The notes under the pieces were generated by a model. The model worked only from the letters and a program-made list of their open reading frames with translations. It did no database searches and had not been told where the DNA came from. The position numbers were made by a program, and so were the translations under genes. Positions 1-9,277 of a stretch of DNA of 64,000 nt are shown here, piece by piece. The stretch comes from an uncultured Bdellovibrionales bacterium (GTDB lineage Bacteria > Bdellovibrionota > Bdellovibrionia > Bdellovibrionales > UBA1609): positions 22,870-86,869 of the forward strand of contig CALLAU010000022.1 in the NCBI GenBank assembly GCA_938002015.1. The letters run 5' to 3'. Each line of letters starts with the position of its first letter. Within the stretch, counting starts at the first letter, position 1.

Positions 1-549
1 ACAGGCCTTCACTGGGTAAAAACAAGTATTGGTGAAGAGCTTATGAGCACTCCAATCTCAAAAGAACTTCATGATATTCTAGTTGCTGCCTACTTTGAGC
101 CGTTTCATAAATCCATCCAAGCACACTTTGATTATCATAGACTTCAAGGGCACAGGCGAGTTTTTCATTTAGATGCTCACAGCATGCCCTCTCTTGGAAC
201 TGAAATACATAGAGATCCAGGAGAAAGAAGAAAAGAAATTGTTATCAGTGATCAAGACGGCACAAGCTGTGACCCTAAGTTTAGAGACCTCATCGTTGAC
301 TCATATAAATCTGCAGGTTTTGAAGTTGCATTAAACTGGCCTTATAAAGGTGGTAGAATAACGCAAACATATGGAAACCCTGCCGCTGGAAGGCACACCA
401 TTCAAGTTGAAATCAATAGAGCTATTTATATGAATGAAGAAACAAAAGAGATGATACAACCTGATTTTAAAGATGTATCATCAAGAATTCAAAAAGCTAT
501 TAAAACAATACATAAAGAACTTAAATCCCATGTCTTTATGATTAACTAA
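1..549 (+). CDS. N-formylglutamate amidohydrolase-like protein, 5' end missing
   Basis: The frame is open from base 1 without a stop, so the gene enters from upstream. An internal ATG lies at 43 but need not be the start. The family hydrolyses N-formylglutamate (HutG type) or related formylated or amidated substrates. Visible marks are the HLDAHSMPS segment, which fits the family's H-x-D-x-H metal-binding pattern, a following GTSCDP motif, NWPYKGG, and a C-terminal HTIQVEINRAIYM segment typical of the fold. No histidine-degradation genes lie nearby. It ends 60 bp before the secretion operon and could be co-transcribed with it, though a functional link is not evident. The family is fairly sure; the substrate is not. 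Confidence 0.75.
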   Translation, partial: TGLHWVKTSIGEELMSTPISKELHDILVAAYFEPFHKSIQAHFDYHRLQGHRRVFHLDAHSMPSLGTEIHRDPGERRKEIVISDQDGTSCDPKFRDLIVDSYKSAGFEVALNWPYKGGRITQTYGNPAAGRHTIQVEINRAIYMNEETKEMIQPDFKDVSSRIQKAIKTIHKELKSHVFMIN

Positions 550-609
550 TTAGCAACCAAATTCTTAATAACCTTGTAATTCACACACCTAAAGGTCTAA
601 AATTTAGAT

Positions 610-1260
610 GTGAACAAGACTCATGAGCGCGGCTTTACTTTAATGGAACTTCTTATAGTTCTTACCATCATAGCAACTTTAACTGGGGTTATGGTTGGAG
701 GAAGAAAAAGTGGTGTTCAAAAAGAGTATAGAAGATTTTTTCGTCGCTTTTCTGTAATGACAAAAGAGATGAGAAATAGATCTCAACTAAGAGGCACAAC
801 ATTAAGGTTTATTTTTAAACTAGAAGATGAAAAGCCTATGGTTTTTTGGGCTGAAGAAGCAAAAGGGAAAGTCTTATTAAGTGATTCAAAAAAAACAGAA
901 GAGCTTTTTGAAGACCTATATGACAATCTTGGAAAGGATGAAGTAAAGAAAAAAGAAATACGCGATCGTAAGAAAGAAAAAAATAACTTTAAGAAACTAA
1001 AAAAGTTTAGCTCAAAAAGACTCTCAACTCCTTCATCACTTACGATTAAACAAATTGAGATCTCTGGCCTTGATAAGCCTATCAATAGTGAAATTGCTTT
1101 TTTTCATTTTTTTCCTGAAGGCTTTGTAGAAGAAGTGGCAATACAAGTACAAACTCTTGATGAGTCCTTAAAATGGACTCTTGTCACCGAGCCTCTTACA
1201 GGTGAGTTTATAACTCTTAAAGGCCACACAGACTTAAAGGAACTTCAAGACCGTGACTAA
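610..1260 (+). CDS. gspH: Type II secretion minor pseudopilin GspH
   Basis: It has a prepilin leader, MNKTHERG, followed by FTLMELLIVL. Cleavage by the prepilin peptidase after Gly8 would leave Phe at +1 and Glu at +5 (Glu13), then one hydrophobic helix. The rest is a 180-residue, lysine-rich, periplasmic globular part. The start is GTG. GspH is a minor pseudopilin of the short periplasmic pseudopilus. The assignment rests on position, as first of four prepilin-like genes in the usual H-I-J-K order, and on size. It overlaps the next gene by 8 bp. gspC to gspG are not present in the window and may lie upstream. Confidence 0.8.
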   Translation: MNKTHERGFTLMELLIVLTIIATLTGVMVGGRKSGVQKEYRRFFRRFSVMTKEMRNRSQLRGTTLRFIFKLEDEKPMVFWAEEAKGKVLLSDSKKTEELFEDLYDNLGKDEVKKKEIRDRKKEKNNFKKLKKFSSKRLSTPSSLTIKQIEISGLDKPINSEIAFFHFFPEGFVEEVAIQVQTLDESLKWTLVTEPLTGEFITLKGHTDLKELQDRD

Positions 1261-1789
1261 AAAACATATAAACGGATTTTCTCTTATTGAAGTTTTAATC
1301 GCACTTGGGATCATAGCAAGTGTTATGATGGTTTTAACATCAAGTTGGACTTCAAATTTTAGACGTGTTGGCAAGGCAAAAATACAAACTCAAGTTGTCT
1401 ATTTACTGCAAAAAAAAATGATTGAGATTGAAACACTTTATAAAGATAGACCTCAAGACTTACCAACAGAAGCTCAAACTGGAAATTTTGGTGACAAGCA
1501 CAAAAAGTACACTTTTAGCTGGGAGGCTAAAGAATTTAAAATGCCTGACCTCTCCTCTGTTCTTACAACTCAATCTGGCGGTACTGATGAAATCACTTTA
1601 ACAGTAATTAGTAAAATGAAAGAATTCTTTGAGCAGTCTGTAAAAGAAGTAAACCTTACTGTCACCTACCTACAATCACCAAAAGCTAAACCAAAAAAAT
1701 ACACTCTTTCAACTCTATTAGTTGATTATAACGCAAGCATTGATCTTGGCATTGATCCATCTGTTCTTAAAGGACTTGGGGGAGGTTAA
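1253..1789 (+). CDS. gspI: Type II secretion minor pseudopilin GspI
   Basis: The prepilin leader MTKKHING precedes FSLIEVLIALGII, giving a cleavage site after Gly8 and Glu at +5. The start is GTG inside the end of gspH (8-bp overlap), which suggests translational coupling. The protein is 178 residues, somewhat longer than the roughly 120-130 usual for GspI. GspI forms the tip complex of the pseudopilus with GspJ and GspK. The order and the class III signal peptide make the assignment good. The globular part has low similarity to model GspI proteins by eye. Confidence 0.82.
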   Translation: MTKKHINGFSLIEVLIALGIIASVMMVLTSSWTSNFRRVGKAKIQTQVVYLLQKKMIEIETLYKDRPQDLPTEAQTGNFGDKHKKYTFSWEAKEFKMPDLSSVLTTQSGGTDEITLTVISKMKEFFEQSVKEVNLTVTYLQSPKAKPKKYTLSTLLVDYNASIDLGIDPSVLKGLGGG

Positions 1790-1792
1790 TGC

Positions 1793-2758
1793 ATGTATTT
1801 TAAAAAGCCTCTTAAAAAATCTAAAAAGCAGCACTCTAGTGGTTTTACGCTTTTAGAGCTTCTGATTTCTGTTGGCCTTCTTGCAATCATGGGTTTAATC
1901 ACAGCTCAAACTCTTAAAAACACAAATAGAAGAAGTGCAAAAATCACCTCCGGCTTAGATGGAGTAAATGCTTTAAGATCAGCTTTTAAACTCATAGAAA
2001 GAGACATCGCTGCAGGCTTTAATCATAGGGATATTAACATTTTCTTATATAACCAAGCACAAACTGAAAGGGTCGCTCGTTACGATGACAGGCAAAAGGA
2101 ATATGTAGAGAAAAAAAATAAAGAGGGAGCTAACCCCCAGTTAAACCTCGCCTCTTTAACTGAAGAGCAGAGAAAAGAAATGGAGAAATCTATTGGACCA
2201 AAACCTCAAAATAAGCCTATTAAAACGGAACGTGTTGTCACACACTTTAAAGGTGAAAAAGACTCTCTCTTCTTTACCTCCTCTTCTGGAACAAGGCTTA
2301 GAGAAAGTGAAAGAATCTCTGAGCTTATAGAAGTAGGCTATATCATAAAAGATTGTAGAAGCAGAAAGAATAAAAAACTTAGAACAAAGTGTTTATGGAG
2401 AAGTGTTTCTCATAATTTAGATGGAGTACTTGAAGAAGGTGAGTCACAAACAGTTCTACTAGAGAACATTAAGGAGTTTGAAATAAGCTACCTTACATTT
2501 AACAGTGAAGACCCTGAGTGGGTTGAAACATGGGACTCAGAAAATGTGGCAGATATTATAATGGGGAACAAGTTCCCTTCAGCAGTCTCTTTAGATCTAA
2601 GCATTAGCACACAAGTTGATAAGTCAGGAAAGAGTAATAAATCTGAAAGACTTTTTGGCGTATTCCCTATTCGCTTTCCTAATAACGATCCTTTCAAAAA
2701 TTTAAAAAGCTCTGTCACTAACAACACAAACAATCCACCAACTGGGGGAACCAATTAA
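1793..2758 (+). CDS. gspJ: Type II secretion minor pseudopilin GspJ
   Basis: A 17-residue basic leader ends in Gly17, followed by FTLLELLISVGLLAIM with Glu22 at +5. At 321 residues it is larger than the usual 200-residue GspJ. The extra length includes a charged stretch around residues 80-150. Its stop codon overlaps the ATG of gspK (TAATG), so the two are tightly coupled. It is the expected tip-complex partner of GspI and GspK. The C-terminus is Asn/Pro/Gly rich. Confidence 0.82.
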   Translation: MYFKKPLKKSKKQHSSGFTLLELLISVGLLAIMGLITAQTLKNTNRRSAKITSGLDGVNALRSAFKLIERDIAAGFNHRDINIFLYNQAQTERVARYDDRQKEYVEKKNKEGANPQLNLASLTEEQRKEMEKSIGPKPQNKPIKTERVVTHFKGEKDSLFFTSSSGTRLRESERISELIEVGYIIKDCRSRKNKKLRTKCLWRSVSHNLDGVLEEGESQTVLLENIKEFEISYLTFNSEDPEWVETWDSENVADIIMGNKFPSAVSLDLSISTQVDKSGKSNKSERLFGVFPIRFPNNDPFKNLKSSVTNNTNNPPTGGTN

Positions 2759-3996
2759 TGTCAGAGGCCAGACTTTATCAAAAAAGAAAAAAAGAGCATG
2801 GAGTAGCCCTTTTAATGGCTCTTTCTATTTTTACTATTGTCACTTTTGTTGTCATGCAGCTTTCAAGAGAAACTCTTACAGAATCTGTTTTAGCCTCTCA
2901 AGGCATGAGAAAACTTAAATCATACTATAGTGCTAAAGCTGGTTTCGAGTTTAGCTTAGTTAGAATCCAGGCTTTTAGACAAGCAAAAGCTCAGCTCTCA
3001 CAAATTGGAGACGCTGCTGGAAATTTCGATCAACAGCTTCGGCTTATTTGGCAGTTTCCCTTTGCTTGGCCACCAGAATTACCTGGTGAAGCAAGTGCTG
3101 TTGCTAAATCTGAAGTAGATAAAATCTTAAAAGAATCTTATATTAAAGACCTCACTTTTTTTCCTGAAATCTCTGACCCAAGTGAAAAAATTGATCTAAA
3201 CAGTCTTGGCTCACCGATTGAAAGTATTGCAGAAAGAACAACCCTTAACCTTGTTGAGTCTTTTACAAAGATGCTTGAAACCGATGAGGAGCTCTCAAGT
3301 GAGCACTCCATTGATTCTATAACAGAAGTCTTAAACAACGTTGGAGATTGGGTTGATCCAGACGATGAATCTAGAAATGGAGGTGGGGAAGCCAATTTAT
3401 ACACTGGTGAAAATCAAGTTGGCTACCCACGAAACAGCTCTTTTATGGATATGACAGAGTTGTTGTTAGTCCATAATATGGATCAACTCATTTATAAAAG
3501 ACTTAAAAAACTAACAACTATTCAAGGTACTTTTGGAGTTAATGTAAACACTGCTACAGTAGACACACTTATTGGTTTAGACCCTCAGTTTGATGCAGAT
3601 ACAGCAAGAGATTTTATAGAAAGAAGAACTGAGATTCAAAATAGTGGGGGTCAACTAGATAGAGCTCAATTTGATTCACTCATTGAAGAGCTCGGCTTTG
3701 ATGCTCAAACTTTTAATGAAGAAGGCATTCCCATCGTCTTTGAACCTCAAAGTTCTTTTTTCATTGAATCCATTGGAGAGTCTGGAAATGTTAAAACAAC
3801 AATCACAGCCTACGTTATTGATACCGAAGCCTTAAAAGAAATCTTTATCTCTCAACTTGATGAGTCTGATAAAGATGATGGCGATGGAGACTCTGATGGA
3901 ACAGGAGGAACCGACCCAGACGAAAGTTCTGGATCAGGAAAGAAGGTCGATCCCCCAAAGGGCAGACCTTTTGTTACAAGCTTAAAAGTTAAATGA
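2758..3996 (+). CDS. gspK: Type II secretion minor pseudopilin GspK
   Basis: The N-terminus is a basic leader ending EHG, then VALLMALSIFTIVTFVVM. The +5 position is Met rather than Glu, as is normal for GspK, which caps the pseudopilus and lacks Glu5. The large globular part (412 residues in total) contains the DLNSLGS segment and a helical region around residues 260-310 with a 'GVNVNTA' helix-hairpin-helix-like motif, typical of the GspK family. The last 45 residues are an acidic Asp/Gly/Ser linker ending in a basic stretch. It is followed by 81 bp and then gspL. Confidence 0.88.
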   Translation: MSEARLYQKRKKEHGVALLMALSIFTIVTFVVMQLSRETLTESVLASQGMRKLKSYYSAKAGFEFSLVRIQAFRQAKAQLSQIGDAAGNFDQQLRLIWQFPFAWPPELPGEASAVAKSEVDKILKESYIKDLTFFPEISDPSEKIDLNSLGSPIESIAERTTLNLVESFTKMLETDEELSSEHSIDSITEVLNNVGDWVDPDDESRNGGGEANLYTGENQVGYPRNSSFMDMTELLLVHNMDQLIYKRLKKLTTIQGTFGVNVNTATVDTLIGLDPQFDADTARDFIERRTEIQNSGGQLDRAQFDSLIEELGFDAQTFNEEGIPIVFEPQSSFFIESIGESGNVKTTITAYVIDTEALKEIFISQLDESDKDDGDGDSDGTGGTDPDESSGSGKKVDPPKGRPFVTSLKVK

Positions 3997-4077
3997 CTTG
4001 GGACAAGTTAAAGCATAGACTTTTATTTAGAAGTTAATGACTATATAATAGTGTGAATTAGAGGGGTTAGGAAAACT

Positions 4078-5775
4078 TTGAGAGTCGTAGGAATTGATAT
4101 AGGAACTTTTAGCATTAAGCTTGCAGAGCTTGAGGCCTCAGGAAATACAAGCACTATTGTAAGGCTTGATGAGTTTCCTTTAAGTCAAAAGCCTGGTGCT
4201 GATTATGAACTTGATGTCATAACAACATTAAGGCAGGTTCTAAGCACATACCAAAACGATTCAAAGGTTCAGTTTGTACTTGGCCTTAAGCAAAGCGATG
4301 TCAGCGTTAGGTCGTTGTTTTTCCCTTTTAAAGAACGTTTTAAAATTCTTAAGAGTCTACCATTTGAGCTTGAAGATGAAATCCCTTTTCACGCTCATGA
4401 GTGTATTTTTGATGGAAAAATTATCAAGAACTCCAACCTTGGTTCACACGTACTGGCTTTAGCAACAAGAAAAGAGAGCATAAAAAAATGCATTGAACTT
4501 TGTAAAGATGTTCAAATTGAACCCTCTATTATCTCTTTAGATACTCTAGCTTTAAACAATTTATTTGAAAACATCTCCACCCCTCCTCCCTTAGAAAACA
4601 CAAACCTAGATGAGGAAGAGGATTTAGATGAAGAAGATGAGAAATCAAAAAAATACACCATCTCTGAAAATCTTGAGTACCAACAAGGTGAAGCCGTATT
4701 AAGTATTGGGCATACATCATCACTTTTAGTTGTAAGATCTGGAGGAACTTTAAAAGCGATCACACAAATTGAATGGGGTGGTAAAAACCTTATCGCAGCA
4801 CTTGCTCAAAAAAAAGGAATACAAGAAAATGAAGCCTTTGAAATGCTTGCAGCCTCTAACGGTATTCTTCTTAATAAAGAACACGGCAGTGAAGAGGAAT
4901 GGGAGTTTTCACAAATTCTTAGTAGAGAGCTTGTTGAGTTTGGTCACAACATCGGCCTCACTTTACTTGAAATCAAAGGCTCACACCTTGTTGAAGTACA
5001 AGGCATAGGTCTTCTTGGAGGGACATCTGCTGTTAGAAACATAGGCGCTAAAATCACTCAAGGCACAGGTATTCCTTGTAATAAAATTGTTCAAATAAAA
5101 AATTACCCAGGAATAGACTTTAAAACAAACCAGCACAAAGAACTCTCTATGGGTGTTGCACTCGGTTTAGCTATTGAAGCCATAAGAAAGCCAAGCAACC
5201 CGGCTGTAAACTTTAGAAAAGAAGAGTTTGCAAAAGAATACACACACTTTAAAGATTTTTGGAAACAATGGGGCTTTTACATCAGTCTTAGCGCATTAAG
5301 CATCACTCTTTTCTTTGTCTATGCAACTATTAGAAATACATGGACAGAGGAGCTCTCACTCGTCGCTAAAACAAAAATGAAAAACTCAGCAAGTAAGATC
5401 ATTAACATTCCAAGTAAACAAGTTACTGAAGTAAAACTTGCAAAGTTTCTATCTTCAATAGAAAAGCGCACAAAAGCTAAAGAGAAAATCAATAGTATTA
5501 ACACTGATAAATCAGCTCTTTATACTTTAAGTGAAATCTCTAAACGATCTCTTGATCAGGCAAGCTTCCCTGTAGACATCAATGAATTTAATATCTTAGG
5601 AAGAAAAGTTACTATTGATGGAAAGACATCATCTTCAAGAAACTTAGATAGCTTTATCACACGTCTTAAAAAAGTAGCTAAAGGTGGTAAAGTTTTAAAA
5701 ACAAACAGTAGTAAACCAACTGAGCCTGGCTTTAAAGGCTTTAGGCTGACTTTTACTGCAACAACTAAACCTTAA
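4078..5775 (+). CDS. gspL: GspL/PilM-like inner-membrane assembly protein
   Basis: The first ~380 residues are an actin-like ATPase-fold cytoplasmic domain of the PilM/GspL kind: GIDIGTFSIKLAELE at residues 5-19 is the phosphate-1 loop. A single membrane segment lies at about 398-417, and ~145 residues follow in the periplasm. An acidic run (residues ~178-190, mostly Asp/Glu) interrupts the cytoplasmic domain. The start is TTG, supported by an upstream purine-rich GAGGGGTTAGGA. In type II secretion GspL links the GspE ATPase to the inner-membrane platform with GspM, whose gene follows 25 bp on. Confidence 0.85.
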   Translation: MRVVGIDIGTFSIKLAELEASGNTSTIVRLDEFPLSQKPGADYELDVITTLRQVLSTYQNDSKVQFVLGLKQSDVSVRSLFFPFKERFKILKSLPFELEDEIPFHAHECIFDGKIIKNSNLGSHVLALATRKESIKKCIELCKDVQIEPSIISLDTLALNNLFENISTPPPLENTNLDEEEDLDEEDEKSKKYTISENLEYQQGEAVLSIGHTSSLLVVRSGGTLKAITQIEWGGKNLIAALAQKKGIQENEAFEMLAASNGILLNKEHGSEEEWEFSQILSRELVEFGHNIGLTLLEIKGSHLVEVQGIGLLGGTSAVRNIGAKITQGTGIPCNKIVQIKNYPGIDFKTNQHKELSMGVALGLAIEAIRKPSNPAVNFRKEEFAKEYTHFKDFWKQWGFYISLSALSITLFFVYATIRNTWTEELSLVAKTKMKNSASKIINIPSKQVTEVKLAKFLSSIEKRTKAKEKINSINTDKSALYTLSEISKRSLDQASFPVDINEFNILGRKVTIDGKTSSSRNLDSFITRLKKVAKGGKVLKTNSSKPTEPGFKGFRLTFTATTKP

Positions 5776-5800
5776 ATAAAGAAATTAGGAGTATATTTTT

Positions 5801-6487
5801 TTGGCTTTTGAAGAACTCAGTGAAAATTTAAAAGAACAACTCTTGATCACTAAATCTCGAATTGAGGAGAGTAGGTTCGTAAATTCTTTTAATGAAAGGT
5901 TTTCTTCTCTTTCTAAAAGAATGCAAACAACTATAATAAGCCTTGCTTGCATTTTTTTATGCCTTATTGTTCTCATCTACCCTATTAGCCAATATAAAAG
6001 CTCTTTAGGTTATGAAGCTGAGTTTGAAGAAAGAAAAGAGTTAACTCAAAAAATCATTTCCTACTCCAAAAATCGCGCATCTCAGTCTAAAGATCCAAAA
6101 AAGTATGGGCTTTTTGATTTTAAAAATGAAGTCTCAAGCATTGGAAGAAACGTAAGACTTTTAGACACTCAACTTTCAATAATGCCAGGCTCTGGAAAAA
6201 AAAGCCCTCAACTTCCAAAAGGGGCTGAAGAAATGAAGTTTAAAATCATGGGTAAACAGTTTAACCTCACTCAAGCCATCACAACTGCATATGGTGTTAA
6301 AAACTTAAGTGACTCTTTATTCTTAGAAAACGTTACTATTAAAGCTCATCCCGGAGATACTCCTCCAGGGAATTACTTTGATGTCGAATACGTTGTGTCA
6401 AACTTCTACGTTAAACCAGAGTCTGAACTTATGCCAAAAGCAAAGATTAAACCTACTAAGAAAAAAAATAATAGAAGAGGGAAGTAA
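5801..6487 (+). CDS. gspM: Type II secretion inner-membrane protein GspM
   Basis: This bitopic protein has about 42 cytoplasmic residues, a membrane helix at residues ~43-61, a short helical stretch and a periplasmic ferredoxin-like-sized domain. It ends in a basic Lys/Arg tail. GspM partners GspL in the inner-membrane platform. The TTG start is chosen because an AGGAG sits 9 bases upstream. The call depends mainly on topology, size (228 residues) and position between gspL and gspN. Confidence 0.8.
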   Translation: MAFEELSENLKEQLLITKSRIEESRFVNSFNERFSSLSKRMQTTIISLACIFLCLIVLIYPISQYKSSLGYEAEFEERKELTQKIISYSKNRASQSKDPKKYGLFDFKNEVSSIGRNVRLLDTQLSIMPGSGKKSPQLPKGAEEMKFKIMGKQFNLTQAITTAYGVKNLSDSLFLENVTIKAHPGDTPPGNYFDVEYVVSNFYVKPESELMPKAKIKPTKKKNNRRGK

Positions 6488-6496
6488 ATTAAAACT

Positions 6497-7528
6497 GTGG
6501 AATCTTTAACTGAAATCCTAAGAACTTTTATACTCGACCCCATTTCTTTTGTCCTTAAAACTCAAAAGAAAAAGCTTTTATTCTTCATTCTTTTTGTAGG
6601 TATATGGCTTGTAGTTTTATTCCCAAAATCAGATACAAAAAACTTTTTAGAACAGAAAGTATCATCTGCAACAAAGGGTAAAGTGAATTTAGAATTAGAG
6701 AAACTGAGCCTTACTCCCCTCCCTCTTGGTGTTAAAATGGTCTCACCAAGTATTACCTTTAATGGCTCAAAACCTTTAAAAGCAAGCTCTATCACGGTAT
6801 CTCCAAAAATGAGCAGCCTTCTTGCCTTTAAGCTTGGCGCTACTGTTTACTTAAAAAACTTCCTTGGAGGAGATGGCAATATCTCAGCTACATTACTTGG
6901 TAAAAACAAAGAAAAAAATAATAAATTCTCAAGTTCTGGAAGTATTGAAAACTTACTTGTTCAAGAGATTTTAAAAACTATCGGTAAGGATTTAAACATC
7001 CCTGGTAAACTTGAACTAGAATATAAAATCACTGGTGAAGATAGCTTTAGAAAACAACCAACTGGAGATTTTAAAGCAAGAGCTTTAAACATTAAGCTTC
7101 CAAACCCTCTACCTTTAAATGCTCAAATGGGAGCACTTGATTTACCTAAAGATGTTGTTTGGAAAAACTCAAACTTCTTTGGAAAACTTGAAAATGGCAA
7201 AATCAATATTACTGAGGGAACTTTAGGAACAAAATCCTCTGAAGTAAACGGACGGTTTAAAGGAACTATTGATGTTAGCTTTAGAAAACTTGGTTCTAAT
7301 ATTTCCGTCTCAACTGGTAATTATAATCTATCAGTTGAGCTTGAACTCTCTAAAGCTTTTGAAAAAGAGTTTAGTACTGTAATTAGCCAAGGAATACCGC
7401 AAGCTAATAAAAAGATGACAGGCTCTGGGAGCAAATACCTTTTTAGGGTCTCAGGCAGAGCCCCTAATCGAGGCTATGCTCCTCCGCCTAGATTTTCATC
7501 ACTAAGCACTTTTAATGTTGAAGAATAG
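6497..7528 (+). CDS. gspN: Type II secretion protein GspN, Bdellovibrio type
   Basis: The protein has one membrane helix at about residues 25-43, then a ~295-residue periplasmic beta-rich region. The periplasmic part fits the AsmA-like GspN family described in delta-proteobacteria and Bdellovibrio, last gene of the gsp operon there. The GTG start leaves 9 bp to gspM. The last ~20 residues are Pro/Arg rich. The role of GspN is poorly defined and it is dispensable in some systems. It closes the secretion operon: the next 190 bp are non-coding and precede ssb. Confidence 0.75.
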   Translation: MESLTEILRTFILDPISFVLKTQKKKLLFFILFVGIWLVVLFPKSDTKNFLEQKVSSATKGKVNLELEKLSLTPLPLGVKMVSPSITFNGSKPLKASSITVSPKMSSLLAFKLGATVYLKNFLGGDGNISATLLGKNKEKNNKFSSSGSIENLLVQEILKTIGKDLNIPGKLELEYKITGEDSFRKQPTGDFKARALNIKLPNPLPLNAQMGALDLPKDVVWKNSNFFGKLENGKINITEGTLGTKSSEVNGRFKGTIDVSFRKLGSNISVSTGNYNLSVELELSKAFEKEFSTVISQGIPQANKKMTGSGSKYLFRVSGRAPNRGYAPPPRFSSLSTFNVEE

Positions 7529-7719
7529 AGCAGCATTTAGTCTAACTGATAAAAAAAATCTTAAAAATCCTTATCCGATCTCCGACTCTAAGCAGATGAA
7601 CTTGCTCTTAACCCCCTATTCATAGAGTCTCTATAGTTGCAATATCTCAAAAACGATGAACTTTTTTTGATTCTAGTTATGAGAAGTATATTGAAGATAT
7701 TAAATAAGGAGAAAAATAT

Positions 7720-8166
7720 ATGTCAGGTGTAAATAAAGTTATTATTTTAGGTAGATTAGGCTCTGATCCAGAAACTAAGGCTGTTAGTACAGGTTCAACA
7801 ATCACTAGATTTAGCTTAGCTACTAGTGAGGCTTGGAATGATAAAGATGGCAAGAAGCAAGAAAGAACAGAATGGCACAGAGTAGTTGTTTGGGGAAAGC
7901 TTGCTGAAATCTGTGGTAAGTACCTTGCAAAAGGAAGACAGGCTTATGTAGAAGGCAGACTTCAGACAAGGTCTTGGGAAGATCAACAAGGTGTTAAAAA
8001 ATACACTACTGAGATCGTAGCTAGCACTGTTCAATTTATTGGAGGTTCTCAAAGCGCTTCTGATGGATACCAAAACAACAGCAATCAAAACTCTGGTTCA
8101 GAGAACCCTTTCTCTGATTTTGCTCCAGAACCAGACTTTAACTCAGGGGATGAGATTCCTTTCTAG
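7720..8166 (+). CDS. ssb: Single-stranded DNA-binding protein
   Basis: This is a bacterial SSB of 148 residues. The OB fold covers residues 1-105 and begins [18 protein letters not shown], with [12 protein letters not shown] and the [11 protein letters not shown] segment. A glutamine/asparagine-rich linker follows, and the acidic tip ends GDEIPF, which binds partner proteins such as RecQ, PriA and exonuclease I. An AAGGAG sits 9 bases before the ATG. The gene is monocistronic: a strong hairpin follows 40 bp after the stop. Confidence 0.97.
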   Translation: MSGVNKVIILGRLGSDPETKAVSTGSTITRFSLATSEAWNDKDGKKQERTEWHRVVVWGKLAEICGKYLAKGRQAYVEGRLQTRSWEDQQGVKKYTTEIVASTVQFIGGSQSASDGYQNNSNQNSGSENPFSDFAPEPDFNSGDEIPF

Positions 8167-8206
8167 ACTTTGTTTAAAAGCAAGCTTTATAATTTGTTAA
8201 ATTTTA

Positions 8207-8237
8207 TGTGATTTCAGCTAGTTAGGCTGAAATCACA
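8207..8237 (+). terminator. Hairpin terminator after ssb
   Basis: A perfect 12-bp stem (TGTGATTTCAGC and its complement) encloses a 7-base loop. The downstream T tract is weak, so termination may be inefficient. The position, 41 bp after the ssb stop, fits a terminator better than an operator. Confidence 0.6.
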
Positions 8238-8325
8238 GTCTAGTTTATAGCCTCTAATACATACTTAAACCCACTTTTTATTTTATAATAATTTAAAATA
8301 AACACTTTCTGATGGGGTTTAAAAA

Positions 8326-9231
8326 ATGAAACTAAATAATTTTATTTTTACAATTATTCTCTCTACTTTTCTTCTTCCAAGTTTTTCTTGGGCAGCAAGC
8401 GTAAAAAAAGTAAAAGGTAAGAACGTTCTTATAGATACTGAATCTTCAAATATTAAGACTGGCGCGCTCTACTATCTTGTTAGAGGCGGAAAAAAGAAAG
8501 CTATCATCAAGGTTTTAAAAACTCGCCCAGGCCAAGCAATTGGTAAAATCTTAAAAGGAAATGCGCAGCCAGGCTATACACTTGTAAGAAGACCTTCTAA
8601 GAAGAAGAGCACAAGTACAGCAAGAAGAAGCGAGCCTTTGCCTCCACTTAAAACTGTAGAAAATGAACCTAAAAGAAAATCTTCTAAGTCATACTCTTCA
8701 GGAGGATCTTTTAAAGATAAATTAAAAATTGGTGGAGTTATTACTCTTGGACAAGATACCGCAAAAGTTGAATCATCAACTGGCACAAGTAATGGAAGTG
8801 GCTCAAGCACATCTTTTGAACTTATAGCTGATTATGACTTTAGTGAAAAAATTAAGATCAGAGCCTCTATAGGTCAGCAAGCATTCTCTACAGAAGATAC
8901 GAGTGTGACAATCGGACCAGGCGGACCTCCTTCAAGAATTGATCTTGGTTATATTAATGTTGATCTTTGGGGTAAGTACCACTTTAAAGAAATGTACTGG
9001 GCTGGTGCAGGTATAGGAATTTTGCTCTCTCCATCATACGGAGGAACTACAGCTGTTCAAGAAGAAGAACTTGGTTCACAGATGTACTTACAAGTTGGCG
9101 GTGGTGTCGACTACAAGCTTAGTGATAAGTTCTCCATTCCTGCATGGATAGAGTATGGAACAACTCTTGCCTCAGGTGATGCTACATTAAGTTCAATAGG
9201 GCTTAAATTAGGTTTATCCATGCAGCTTTAA
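8326..9231 (+). CDS. Secreted protein with SH3-like N-domain and beta-barrel-like C-domain
   Basis: A signal peptide occupies residues 1-24 (cleavage after SWAA or just before). Residues ~25-95 form a small beta-rich segment with 'GALYYLVRGGKKKAIIKVLKT' and 'AIGKILKGNAQPGYTLV', resembling SH3-like domains in FlgT and LysM-type envelope proteins. A basic Ser-rich linker (95-125) leads to a ~170-residue C-terminal half with alternating strands and a final hydrophobic strand ending GLKLGLSMQL, as in outer-membrane barrels. It is probably an outer-membrane protein. No specific function is recognised. It stands alone, with a hairpin overlapping its stop. Confidence 0.6.
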   Translation: MKLNNFIFTIILSTFLLPSFSWAASVKKVKGKNVLIDTESSNIKTGALYYLVRGGKKKAIIKVLKTRPGQAIGKILKGNAQPGYTLVRRPSKKKSTSTARRSEPLPPLKTVENEPKRKSSKSYSSGGSFKDKLKIGGVITLGQDTAKVESSTGTSNGSGSSTSFELIADYDFSEKIKIRASIGQQAFSTEDTSVTIGPGGPPSRIDLGYINVDLWGKYHFKEMYWAGAGIGILLSPSYGGTTAVQEEELGSQMYLQVGGGVDYKLSDKFSIPAWIEYGTTLASGDATLSSIGLKLGLSMQL

Positions 9232-9268
9232 AAGAGTAAGCTGCATGAATTTAGAAAACATCTAAATT
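9219..9268. terminator. Two hairpins between convergent genes
   Basis: The first hairpin is CATGCAGCTT with its complement at 9238-9247 and a 9-base loop. It includes the stop codon of the upstream gene. The second is AATTTAGA with its complement at 9261-9268. Lying between convergent genes, they probably serve as a bidirectional terminator. Confidence 0.5.
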
Positions 9269-9277
9269 TAATTAAAA

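Noticed and set aside
783..1085. Minus-strand open frame of 100 codons
   Set aside because: It lies within gspH, is Ser/Phe-rich with no motif, and has no ribosome site. It is a shadow of the real gene.
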